Shown: positions 10,510 to 21,090, counted from the stretch's first letter. The stretch: 22,696 nt of DNA from Chloromonas sp. AAM2 (GCA_004335635.1 QAXH01001587.1:1-22696), one strand, 5' to 3'. Translations and numbers: made by a program. The notes: generated from the letters alone by a model not told the origin.

Positions 10510-13500
10510 TTATGCGGAGCGGGCCGCCTTCCACGCCTCAATTTCTTCCTTGAGCGCGTTGGCCGGCTCCAGCTGGCGACTGAGCACGCGCACGCCAGCG
10601 CCCGGAAAGAACTCGCTGTTGAGGGAGAGCCACATCTCAATGGCGTCAGCCTCGTACGCCCTGAAGGGGGAACAGTCGGAGCAGCAGTAGACAAGCGAGT
10701 GAGATTGGCAGTGGCAACTGGCTGCATGTACGCAACAGGGTAGTGTGGCAGCAAGAGTAGCAGGGTGAGCCTGTCAGCAACGGCCCTCCTATCCAGTTCC
10801 CATTCGTACCAGGGCATGGCCTGCCTCCGCTGGCAGCGACACATGTCTCGCCAACAGCGCGCCTGTTCCCTCCCACCACTATCCACACACAGTCACACCC
10901 ACCGTCCGTCTCCCGCTATGACTGGGTTGACCATGATCTGATTGGTGATGGGACATAAGAAGTAGTTTGGGGGAGCGTCCTCGCTGGCGCCTTGGGTAGT
11001 GCTGGCGGGTGCTGCTGCCTGCTGACTGTGAGCTGGTGCTGCTGGTGCTGCTTGCACTGCTGCTGGTGTTGATACTGGTGGTGCTGCTTCCACTGCAGCT
11101 GGTGCTGCTGCTGGTGTTGATGCTGCTGGTGCTGCTTCTATTGCAGCTGGTGCTGCTGCTGGTGTTGATGCTGCTGGCGCCACTGGTGCTGGTGGTAGAG
11201 GAGATGTGGGTTCTGCGGCGTCGTTAACAGCAACGACAGCAGGTTCACTGGGCGCTGCTGCCAGTGCTTCTGTTGCCGGTGTTTCTTTTGCTAGCGCACC
11301 ATCTGCACCGCCTGCACTGCCTGTGCTGTCGGGAGCCACGTCTACTCGGGCCGGTTCAGGTACCGCTGAAGGCTGGCCTAGGGCTGGGTCTATGCCTGCA
11401 GGGCCAGAAGCAGGGGCGCTGGACGCGGCAGGGGCAGTAAGGGGAGTGGGTGCAGAAGGTTGGACGATGGTGGATGTGGGGACTGTGGATGCCGGACTGG
11501 TGGCAGGAGTGGTAGTGGCAAGTGCAGCTGGAGCGGCAGCATCAGCGGCGGTGGAAGGGGCACCTGGGGCAGCAGCGGCTGAGTCAGCGTCAGCAGCAGC
11601 ATGTGCATCAGCAGCAGCAGCTCCAGCCGTGGCGGCTGCAGGTTGGGAGGCCGTGGCGGCCAGAGGTTGCTTGGGTGTGGGTGGCGGCGTGAGCACCTGT
11701 AGGGCAGCAGCTGCCGCCTTGCCCGCCTTTGGGGGTGGGGGTGACAGGACGGGGATGGGGGTGGAACCCTTGGAGCTGCCAGAAGGCTTGCGGTCGGCTG
11801 CAGCAACATACACACGCCATTAGAGTCAGTGCAATGCCCCTGGCGAAGGTGAAGTGCATGTGGTGCATGTGCATGTAAGGATCAGAGCCACACCTAGGCA
11901 GCTCCAGACAGTAGTGGTGGCATGGGCCCCACGTAACAGGCTGGCTGGCTGGCAGCGCGTGCGCGTGTGTGTATGTGTGTGTGTGCCTCGTTTTCCCCGT
12001 TGTAAGGCTTTAATGGGCAAAGGCCCTGTCCCGTCCCCATGACTCACTGAAGCTCCCAGCCGCCAGCGCAGCAAAACCGTCAAACGCCTTGTCCACCGCG
12101 GGCGCATCCTCGTTGCTGACGCGCTTGCCGGCCGCAGACCGCCGCCCTGGAGGCGCATCAGGCACAGAGTTGCGGTGTGGCTGGCGGTTGGGCGGATTGC
12201 GATTGAGGTGTTGGGATGTGTTGAGGTGCTGAGGTGCGGCTAAGGCATGACGTTGTGCAGGTGTGGCTGTAATGTGTGCGTGTGTGTGGTCATGACGGGG
12301 TTCTGCATAGGGTGCATGCTTCGCTCACCCATGGTGGTGCTGCGGAGCAGCTCTGCCGCCGCCACGGCCCCGGGCTCCAGGCCCTTGAGTGTGGCTGCGG
12401 GGTCGAGCAGATTGACCACGGCCTCACGCTTGAGATCCTGTGCAAGCATGTCACACGTCACACTGTACATGCTGCACACACACCACACCTGGCGTGTGCA
12501 CAAGCAACCCACAGGGTCAATCCACGAACAGCCAAGCTCAAGCTGTGCCCTACGACCGTGTACCCCTTGTCCAGCCCTCTTTCCAGCGCACCTTCGCTAT
12601 CGCCATGGGTGTAAAGTGGTAGTTGTCTGTCACACTGCGGGGGTCTGATCTCGGGCCCCGACCCTCAAGCGTAGCCTGCAATGCGGAGCGGTGAGAACGA
12701 ATGTTGGGTCGATGCCAAGTACGAAGTTGAGACCATGCACCACTGAGCCTTGTATGAGCATTGTGCCAAGGACGGCATGAGATGGTGTGCTAAGAACCAA
12801 GTGCAGGAGAAAGGAAATCCCTTTTGATGGTCCTGTTGGAGTGAAAGAAGGGTACTGCTTGTGCTGCTGACAAACTGGTGCAGTGGGGCTTACGGCACAC
12901 GTGCAGTGGGCTGCTCCTGATGAGAATCCCAAGATCCCAGCCGACCTGACCTACGCATTCTGGCTCCCCCCTTCTTGCACCCCCCTTCCGCTGACATCCT
13001 GGTCACGAGCTGATGCCTCCACCTGTCATGCGCTCTCTCTCAGCGCTCCCTGGCCAACCGACTGTACACTGCCCAGTAGTCGCATACTCTCACTCTCTCA
13101 CACACGCTCTCACGCATCCCGCTGCCTGCCTCGCCCCCAACTCACTCTTGCGCATCCCGCTGCCTGCCTGGCCCCTGACTCACTCTCACGTACTCCCTCA
13201 GCAGCAGCTCCACGAGGGAGGGGTCGTTCTTGAGGGCAGCCACGTGCAAAGGGGTGGAACCGCCGTTGCAAGTCACCCGCGCACATGCACACACGCATGC
13301 ACACACATGTACACTGACTGGTGCCGTCAACTGATCGTGCCGTCCCATTGCCAATTGCAATCCGAATCCAAAGACTGGCGTACAAGGGTGCAGGCAAAGG
13401 GTCGCTCTGCAATCTTGACATGCACAGCGTCCATGTGCACAACAATGGTCCTTGCACCCATATATACATGTCAGCCAACTCGTGCGGTTGGTTCAAAACC

Positions 13501-16440
13501 AGTCAAACTGGCGCGCCAGGCCTCAGACAGGACGTAGCTCTGCAGTCTTGGCATGACGTGCGTACTGCTCTCATTTGAATCCCTCACACCTACGCCGTGG
13601 CACACCCTGTCACCCAGCTATTTTACTACTTACTGTGTTGAATCCTGAACCCTTGTGCCCGTTGCCCAGCCACCTCAGCCTTGCTCCACCCCTTTTGCCA
13701 ACCAATCCTGCGGATCCATTCCCGCCCGGCCTTGACATCCCCCAATCTTCCCGCTCAGCCCTTTACCTGTGCCATACTGTCTCCTGAGCTGCGTGCCACG
13801 AGGTCGGGCCGGTAGTCAAACAGCGCCTGGACCGCCGCCACCTGTCCGCCCCAAACGGCGAAGTGCAGCGGCTGCAGACCCGCCTCGTTGCGCACGTCAA
13901 CGAGCCTGACGGGCAGAACCAAGCAATGACCACCACTTCAACATGACGGGTTGACGGACTCGCACCATGTCCAATCCCCCAACATCACCGCACACACACA
14001 CACCTGGTGGCCCCTGGCACCTCAACCCACCCAAACACCAGCACGTGCCCCAACCCGACAGGCAGACCAGCAACCGTCGTCTGGCCCGGATAATCAGGAT
14101 GCTTCCCTGCTCTGTGTTGCTTTGTCGCTTGTAGCAGCAGAGCTCTGTGGCAGACAGCACACGTCTTGCAGCACTGTCCCACACGCAGCAGGCGACTGCT
14201 TGTGCTATGACCGGCTTTTCACGCCCTTGTACCAGCCCTCCCTCCCGTCTCCCTTCCAAATATACCCCTCACACACACACCCATACCTGGTTGCCCCCGC
14301 CAGCCCCTCATCGGACGCCAGCAGCAGTGACAGCATCTTCACCTGCCCCCTCAGAGCGGCGTGATGCACGATGGTATTGCCATACTTATCACCATCGAGG
14401 CAGCTGGCGCCCACCTGCAGCCAGACAAACGCCGGGCAGTGACTGGGCATGAGTTGTCTGTGTCTTGTCTGTGGGCGCAGCCCAGGGTATCCCCTAGGTG
14501 CGGCAAAGAGCTGTGGAAGGGGCGTACAGTCCATGCCCGCTGAATGTCGTACGCTGCATCAAGGCCATAAGGGATTGCTGGCCACTGACAGACCACTGAC
14601 ACGACCTCAGCCTTTGTAAATCCAATGCTGACACGAGTGCTTACGTCGCAATGCTGGGTTACCAGTAGACCACCTCTTGTGCATCAGTCCGCAGGACAAT
14701 CCATGTAAGATGGATATCCAGGCGGCGCCTCAGTTGCACATGCATCACAGTGCATGAACCAGTGCATGCCCCCCAGTGCATGGCCCCCTGTGCATGACTC
14801 ACTCCCAGCAGGTACTGCATGGCCGTTAGGTGGTCGCATGCACACGCTAGCATGAGCGGCGTCTCCCGCGTCTCCCTTGTCTTGGCCGCGTACATGGGCG
14901 GCTCGCCGGGCAGAGGCTTGCGCGTGGCGCCCCGGCCGTGCGTGTGAAGCGCCTCTAGCATCTGAAGGGGTGGGTGTGGCAGGTGCACACAAGGTGAACA
15001 TGCGCCGTTGCATTTCCAGCGCTGGAGCTTGTACTTGCACGCAGAAGCGTACTTGCTGCCAATGTTGACCACAACTCTTGTGTCTGAAGGATCTTGAGTG
15101 CGGTTCGGTGTCCAGCAAGGGCGCTGCCCGTCTCAGCTTCCCCCACAGCACACATCGACAGACGCGAGGCTCCATGCATCCAGTGCATGGGCACCATCTG
15201 AGTGCATGCGATTCAGTGCACGGTTCTGCCGCACCCTATTCACGCATAACAAGCCCAGTTACATGCAGTGGCGGCAGCATCAGCCAGGCAGACTACCGCC
15301 AGGTGCAAATGCTTTCGTGGTGAATGATGTCCGCGACACAGCATGTGTGTTAGCCAAGGATACTGTCAAAAGCGGCCTTGGCTAACATACATGCTGTGTC
15401 GCATGGCCTCTTGGCCGTCATGCACTGGTAGCTCCAAATCTGGCCAGGCACACACCCCTCCCATGGCCTGTCCCGTCGCTGTCTCTCACCGGCAGGCTGC
15501 CGTGTTGCGCTGCGATGTGCCATGCGTTGTGCCAGTCCTTGGTGCGCGCGAAGATCACATTGGGGTTGGCGCTCAGCAGAGAGGTGGCGAGCAGCGGCCG
15601 GTTGGTGTACACCTGAGGCGCGGCAACAATGACAAAGGACTGGATGGGCATTCCGCTTGTGGTTGAAAAAATCCGGCCTAGTGCTGCTCATGTGTGCAGC
15701 CCTTGCATTGCACTCTGCCCATGCATTCAGGTTGCCGGGCACATGCAGGAGGCATGCCAACGCTTCTGTACAAGTGTGTGGGGTGTGTGCATGTACATTT
15801 CACGGGTAAAATGCATGGAATCTGCACACATCCTGTGCGGGGCCTGGCTGGGGTCCGCCTGGGAAACACAGTCGCTGTGCTGCCAAGTATGCTTTGTGTG
15901 TTGCTGCTGTTGATGCACTTGATTTGAGCGGTATGGTTGTATGCATACATATAGTGTCCAAGGTTGTAGCTGAACCCACCGCCTCGAGAAATTTCTTCTC
16001 GTCCTGACTTGTGCCTGGCTGAAGCATGTTGGCCACATGCTGCAACTCTGATGCTGCGGTGCCTAAGTTGGCTGCAGGACAGAGGAAAGCAGGGACAGCA
16101 AGACAAACTCAGCTACAGTGGAAAAGATAAGGTAAAGCTCCAGAAGGGCCAGATGCAAAGCCACTAAGGCAGGCATTGCATTCTTGCTGGAACAATCAGC
16201 GGCGGACATGTCAGTGTATCCTGTGTAGCTAGCCAGACTGCCGAGTTTGACTACAGCATGCTGCAACACCAAACTCACGACGAGCACTGAATGACTGATG
16301 CGGATGCATCGCACAAGGGAACATGGCAGGAAACATGGCATGGTGTCGCAATTTGGGCTGGCATGAAGCATCCGGCAACAAGCTGGTGTGGCAGACAGCT
16401 TACCCTTGAAGTTCTTTAGACCTTGTATCAAGCTCGCCAT
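10510..16440 (-). CDS. Ankyrin-repeat protein with Ala/Pro-rich linker and C-terminal U-box (predicted E3 ubiquitin ligase)
   Basis: Twelve exons (minus strand, 5' to 3'): 16440-16404, 16071-15980, 15612-15490, 14961-14803, 14414-14287, 13905-13767, 13276-13194, 12634-12592, 12437-12329, 12239-12048, 11797-10903, 10660-10510. They keep phase and give about 716 aa. Residues ~60-300 are ankyrin-like repeats, seen in motifs WHIAAQHG, TPLMLACACDH, TIVHHAALRGQ, QPLHFAVWGGQ, STPLHVAALKND and FTPMAIAKDLKRE. Residues ~370-640 are Ala/Pro/Thr/Ser-rich and probably disordered. Residues ~646-714 form a U-box: NYFLCPITNQIM, NPV, DGRAYEADAIEMWL, then ALKEEIEAW. U-boxes recruit E2 enzymes; ankyrins would bind the substrate. 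No signal peptide or membrane segment is seen. Uncertain points: the start of exon 7 (see the TG-tract entry), and exon 10, which could begin at 12146 instead. The 43-nt exon 8 is a microexon. The gene is head-to-head with DAW1. Confidence 0.85.
11041..11175 (-). repeat. 48-bp coding tandem repeat in the Ala/Pro linker
   Basis: GGTGTTGAT recurs at 11065, 11113 and 11161, exactly 48 bp apart, as part of a three-copy repeat. It encodes a 16-residue unit of the type PAASTPAAAPAAIEAA in the ankyrin/U-box protein. Exact in-frame periodicity suggests recent slippage or unequal exchange, so length variation between strains is likely. Confidence 0.85.
13113..13188. repeat. 38-bp tandem repeat, 2 copies, intronic
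   Basis: CGCATCCCGCTGCCTGCCT starts at 13113 and again at 13151, each followed by a similar CCC..ACTCACTCT tail. It lies in the ankyrin-gene intron next to the exon ending at 13194. Confidence 0.8.
13275..13317 (-). repeat. TG/CA-rich tract at an exon edge without a nearby AG acceptor
   Basis: On the minus strand a (TG)n-like tract directly precedes the clear ankyrin sequence VTCNGGSTPLHVAA. No AG dinucleotide occurs in the tract; the nearest ones put exon starts at 13317 or 13313, and neither matches the phase left by the upstream donor at 13766 (CACAG|GTAAAG). A fully canonical solution uses an earlier donor, ACA|GTATGG (exon end 13778, phase 1), with acceptor CCAG|TC at 13317. The tract is then coding and inserts a Val/His/Cys/Ala run, giving a 726-aa protein. 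Confidence 0.55.
14748..14796. repeat. Four spaced copies of CAGTGCATG in an intron
   Basis: CAGTGCATG occurs at 14748, 14760 and 14774, and as CTGTGCATG at 14788, 12-14 bp apart, within the ankyrin-gene intron 14415-14802. Related GTGCATG copies recur near 15180-15215 in the neighbouring intron. Confidence 0.75.
15333..15402. repeat. 70-bp intronic hairpin with 27-bp arms
   Basis: Left arm 15333-15359 and right arm 15376-15402 are reverse complements over 27 bp with a single mismatch (26/27), around a 16-nt loop. It lies inside intron 14962-15489 of the minus-strand ankyrin/U-box gene. Size and shape resemble a short hairpin RNA precursor, but a small foldback element is equally possible; no target-site duplication is evident. 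Confidence 0.85.
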
Positions 16441-16608
16441 GCTGCTATCCCGCCACCGTCTTCTAGACGTGTCCGTGCCTCTAGAAGGAGGCCAAGTCGG
16501 AGCAACGGCCGGTCAAGCAGACTGACTTGGCGAGACGCTGATAAGTGTGGCTTCGATAACCAAACAGCACGCACAATGCACATGTCAGTCATTCACTGAT
16601 TCGGGCCG
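16441..16608. promoter_or_regulatory. Divergent promoter between the ankyrin/U-box gene and DAW1
   Basis: Only 168 bp separate the ankyrin ATG (16440, minus) from the first in-frame upstream ATG of DAW1 (16609); 285 bp if DAW1 starts at 16726. The interval contains two perfect 8-bp inverted repeats: CTTCTAGA (16460-16467) with TCTAGAAG (16480-16487), and GCCAAGTC (16491-16498) with GACTTGGC (16524-16531). The first resembles separated heat-shock-element half-sites (TTC/GAA) but not a contiguous element. No clear TATA box is seen. Shared regulation of the two genes is inferred from the layout. Confidence 0.6.
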
Positions 16609-16725
16609 ATGGAAACGGTCAAAGTTATTAAACACGATTGTCAAGGCCGTACTGTTGGAGAACCAATATACTGGACCCGCAAGGGCACCTGGCAAGGTGT
16701 TGCACTTGCATACAAGTCTGTCAGC

Positions 16726-19700
16726 ATGAGTGTCAAGCTGAAGAAGTTCTTACTGCGCTACTATCCACCTGGGATTATCTTGCAGTATGAACGGGATGGG
16801 GTAATGAAGCAAAAGCCGGTCGACCTGCTCGATTTGTCGCCGGATGTCGACATTGAGGTGCGTCAAGGCACGCAAACATTGTGCAAGCATGTGAAGCAGC
16901 TTTGACTGTGAATGGCAGGAGCATGTATCGGATTGTGCTTGACAGCTGCTTGGCTGGTTGCTTGCGCAGGTGCTTTGTTCGCAAATCATTCGGCAGGAGC
17001 CCCTCATCAGCGAGAACAGACGGCCTGCTCTCAGGCAGTTGATAGGCAGGCTCTTGGACAAGATGGCAGAGACGCAGCATCACAGCTTTTCGTTATTCAA
17101 GGTGTGCGACCCGGCTTGCATGGACTCACAGCAAAGTGTGGCACTTGACACGCTCAGCCTATCACCTCACAACAACGTACATGCACATGCAGGTGCTACG
17201 GGCCCACGTCTTGCCCCTGACCAACTGTGCTTTCAACAAGGCAGGCGACCGATTCATCACAGGCAGCTATGACAGGACATGCAAGGTACAGAGAGCACGT
17301 GCTGCTGTGCAGCACACAACGCTTGTCATTGAAAGGCACGGCACCCTCTTCTTCTTCATGCATGGCAATCTCAGGCATGCCACACAGCCCGTCATGCTCT
17401 CAACATCTCATGCACAGCAAGCACACCTGGCAGTGGTTGCATGTGCAAGCTCTTCAATGAGCCGGAGCAGCTGCTGGAGATCAGGTGTAGGAATGCACCA
17501 CACACACAATCATCCTCGCAACGGGCATGTAACATCAGCTCCTGCTGCAGCACTACCTTGTCGGGTGGAAGCATGTACAGGTCTTCTGCTGCCTGTGCAT
17601 GTCTGCAGGTTTGGAACACATACACAGGGGAGGACCTGTTCACACTGGAAGGGCACAAGAACGTGGTGCGTGTCTGTGGAAGGCATCCGGGCTGCAACTT
17701 GATGTCAGAGCAGTATTGGGGGTATCCTAGGGCTGTTTGTAACGCTTGCCTAAGGCTTAAACTTTGTACAAACATGGGTGCAACAGCCACGTATGGCTGG
17801 TGGGACGCCCGCTTATGGCCATCAGATCCATGTTAGTGGCACGGGCAAAGATATCACCAACCAGCAAGTTGAATGCGAGTGTACCGTTAGGTAGGGGGAT
17901 GCATAATACAGACCCACATGCAAAGCCACGCCCAGGCATTCCATAGCCTGCCATACGTCCAGGGAGAACGTCATCAATCAAAGCCTGCCCCGCTCTCCTC
18001 ATCACCGTGCACCCCCTGCTGTCCAGGTGTACGCAATTGCCTTCAACAACCCATACGGCGACAAGGTGGTGACCGGTTCCTTTGACAAGACAGCCAAGTT
18101 GTGGGACGCATATACCGGGCAGCTCTACTACACTCTCAAGGGGCATGACACGGAGATCGTGTGCCTGTCATTCAACCCCCAGTCAACCATCATAGCCACA
18201 GGCTCAATGGACAACACAGCTAAGGTGTGGATCACAGGGGAGGAGTCCAGGGCTGGGACATGGCAGATGGTTGCTGGGGTGTGCTGGGCCGGGCCAGGCC
18301 GGTCAGAGCAGTGATCCAGCAGTAAATCGCAGTTGCCACTGCTAAGGTTGCGGCTGGGACTAGAGCCCAGCGGCCAGTGCCTGGCCTGGGGCTGGGTGTG
18401 CTCAGGGCTCGCCACACTACATGAACACAGGTGCTCCAGCCTATTCCAGCCTGTACACTTGCAAAGCACTGCAACGAGCCTGCTGTTGGCCACGCGAGCA
18501 TTTTATTGCGTTGCACCCTTCCTACAAAGCGACCGTGTAGAGTTCACAGTGTTCATCAGTGCTGTGCGTTGTTGGGTGCGTGCAGTTGTGGGACGTGGAG
18601 GCTGGAGTGGAGCGCACCTCGCTGGTGGGCCACAGGGCGGAGATCGTGTCGCTAAACTTCAACACAGCAGGTCAGTGGTAGGGCTATGGTTGCCAGCCAG
18701 CCATGCAATGCACAGATTGTTGCATGGGAATGCTGATCATGTTCAGATCTGCAACTACCAGAGTGCGATCACCACAGAAGCGCAATGGAATGCAGTCTGT
18801 CAGTGCACTGCCTGTCTCCTGATGTGCCACCATGTGATATGCATTTGTGTGTATGTGCAACCACTTACAGGCGACCTCATCATCACGGGTTCCTTCGACC
18901 ATGACAGCCGACTGTGGGACGTGCGCACGGGGCAGTGCGTGCACGTGCTGTCGGGCCACGGGGGCGAGGTGTCAAGCACAACCTTCAACTACGCAGGTGG
19001 GAACAGACGGGAACACGGCAGGCACTGTAACCTTGCCTGCAGAACGAGCAACAGCCAAGCCTTGAGCAACAGCCAAGCCTTGAGCCTTGTAACGCCCCCA
19101 GCCAGCCGAGGCCATAGGCGACACTCAAAGCAAAGAGGTTTGCATGTGGCAAGCCCTTCACGTCATTGCACATCGAGTGATGTGCTGTGCTGTTGCCCGG
19201 GGCCTGCGCTGCCTGCGCAGGCAACCTTGTGTTGAGCGGGTCCATTGACTGCAGCTGCCGTGTGTGGGACATCCGCACGGGCCGCTGCCTGAGCGTCAAG
19301 ACTGTGAGTCACGGGACAGGCCAACGTGTGTGGCGTGTGTTTGTGACATTGCAGATGCAGAGTGGCAGTAGGCATGAATCAGACAACTGGGGAAGGGCAG
19401 GTGAGTCCTGTGATCAAACACCGCGCCTGGTCATGCAACGGGCCTGGATGTAACGATGAGTGAAGGGCGTGACTGCATCCGGTGTAATCGGCTTACAGAG
19501 CCACGGGATTGACACTGTAGCAGCATCAGGAGTACCAGCATGAACGGCAATCATGTATGCATGGCTGTTCCTGCTTTTAGGGCCACACAGACGAGGTGCT
19601 GGACGTGGCGTTCGATTCATCAGGCAGCAAGTACATCAGCGCAAGGTGAGGGACTGCCCATAAGGCGAATAACAGGGAAGCACGGGTACTGGATTGGCAG

Positions 19701-20627
19701 AGGACGCTGGGATGCACCGACACCTGCACCACAAAGTGCGTACCTCAGGGACGCTTTGCTATTGTGAACGATTGCTAATTGCAATGTAACGTTGCCTGCA
19801 GTGCTGACGGCACCGCGCGCGTGTACAGCACGCTGACGGGCGTGTGCAACCACACACTGGTGGGGCACGAGTCAGAGATATCCAAAGTCAGCTTCAATCC
19901 ACAGGTGAGAGAGAGCCTGGCATGCTCTGAGGCGACAGTGGTAGGTGTACAACGCATCAGTGTCTGATTTGACTCACGTGTACCTGTCAATGATGTACCA
20001 TCCACACGATCTGGGGTGTGCGGCATCAACTATTACTTGTACTGCTGATACTGCTGTTCTTGATTACCATAAGCATGAATAATCAGGATATTGCATCCCT
20101 GGCACCCTTCAGGGCACCCGTGCTCTCACAGCCAGTGCGGACAAGACGTGCCGGCTGTGGGACATGGAGAACGGCGACTGCTTACAGGTGGGTGCGGTCA
20201 GGGGGGGAAGGGCACGTGCAGACCTGTGGGTCATGTGTAGACACAGTCACGTGTATCCAAGGGGATTTGGTGCACGTGAACAGGCTCCTCAAAGCCACGT
20301 CGAGAAGAAGCTGCTCCCATCCAGAGCATACACCATGTGCGGGAGACCACAGCCACAGTGATTGGCTGAGCTGGTACAGAATTGGTTGCGCCTTGGCTGT
20401 GCGACCATCAGCGTCATATGTGACAAACAGCGCCTGTCGACCACGTGTTGCGTGTCCTGATTTCCCTGCTGCTGCAGACATTGGAGGGTCACACGGACGA
20501 GATCTTTTCGTGCGCCTTCAACTATGAGGGTGACTTTGTGATCACTGGGTCCAAGGACAACACATGCCGCATTTGGAAGGCAGCCACAGCCACAAGCCAT
20601 GTGTGTACGGCAGTATCATGCGCATGA
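16726..20627 (+). CDS. DAW1: DAW1/ODA16, WD40 outer-dynein-arm assembly factor (12 exons)
   Basis: Homologue of Chlamydomonas ODA16 and animal DAW1/WDR69, the adaptor that links outer dynein arms to the IFT train (IFT46) for transport into cilia. Exons: 16726-16857, 16970-17101, 17193-17285, 17609-17665, 18027-18224, 18586-18670, 18871-18996, 19221-19303, 19581-19645, 19802-19904, 20113-20187, 20478-20627. Phases agree and give 432 aa, close to the ~415 aa of human DAW1. The family N-terminus is present ([25 protein letters not shown]), then eight WD40 repeats with motifs [87 protein letters not shown] and [13 protein letters not shown]. The start at 16726 follows the family; an in-frame ATG at 16609, just after a TGA, would add 39 residues. 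The C-terminus may instead splice onward to 21091. Confidence 0.95.
19046..19081. repeat. 18-bp tandem repeat in a DAW1 intron
   Basis: GAGCAACAGCCAAGCCTT occurs twice back to back (19046-19063, 19064-19081), followed by a third partial start, in intron 18997-19220. Confidence 0.9.
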
Positions 20628-20740
20628 TGTTCTTGTCAAAGACTGTTCAGCCTTTGAAACTGGGGATTAGGGTGGTGCATTTGGGATGTGTACCTTCATG
20701 CACACCGAGCATCTGACGCGCACACCAACATCCGGGTGCA

Positions 20741-20948
20741 GATGTGTGGTATTTCGTATTACACACGATATCTTTGTGATTATTGGTACATATTCTGTCA
20801 TTAATTACCCGTGACCCCAGGTTCTCTTTCGAAAGGCTCGAAAGGCCCAGTGACTTTCGAAAGAGAACCTGGGGTCACGGGTCATTAATGACAGAATATG
20901 TACCAATAACCACAAAGATATCGTGTGTAATACGAAATACCACACATC
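20741..20948. mobile_element. 208-bp foldback element (95-bp arms, 18-nt loop), MITE-like or hairpin RNA locus
   Basis: Arms 20741-20835 and 20854-20948 are reverse complements over 95 bp with only two mismatches (93/95). The outer ends are GATGTGTGG...CCACACATC; the inner ends are the palindrome CTTTCGAAAG, flanking an 18-nt loop that contains a further CGAAAG. The element is A/T-richer than the neighbouring exons. It begins 113 nt after the DAW1 stop codon. I see no convincing target-site duplication (at most a CA on each side), so calling it a MITE is an inference from structure. Alternatives are a hairpin siRNA/miRNA locus or a recently formed palindrome. The near identity of the arms argues for recent origin or ongoing correction. 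Confidence 0.75.
20926..20930 (+). terminator. First TGTAA after the DAW1 stop, inside the foldback
   Basis: TGTAA lies in the right arm of the 208-bp foldback, about 300 nt after the DAW1 stop at 20627, and no earlier TGTAA was found. If it is the poly(A) signal, the DAW1 mRNA would carry almost the whole hairpin. The next plus-strand TGTAA I see is at 21577-21581. Confidence 0.4.
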
Positions 20949-21090
20949 CATGTCTGGTACATTGGTAAATGGGTCCGGAAATCACCAGAAATGGGATTGA
21001 TCAGTCACATACGGCATAATATGGTGCTGCACAGCTGGGCTTGATGCACGCTCCAGCGATCGCCATGTCTGCTTACATGATGCATTGCAG

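Noticed and set aside
10893..11813. Long minus-strand open frame of 306 codons taken as a stand-alone gene
   Set aside because: It is one large exon of the ankyrin/U-box gene: a CTGCAG acceptor sits at its 5' end and a GTGGGT donor cuts the U-box, which continues in phase in the next exon.
11206..11823. Plus-strand open frame of 205 codons, Ala/Gly/Val-rich
   Set aside because: Antisense shadow of the Ala/Pro-rich linker exon; no domain and composition explained by the opposite strand.
11945..11990. GGCT and TG-rich low-complexity run
   Set aside because: Ordinary microsatellite inside an ankyrin-gene intron; no further meaning seen.
17441..17487. Extra DAW1 exon reading [14 protein letters not shown] before a GTGTAG donor
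   Set aside because: The flanking exons already join in phase to give an unbroken WD40 repeat (RTCK|VWNTYTG); inserting this would break the blade, and its acceptor is weak.
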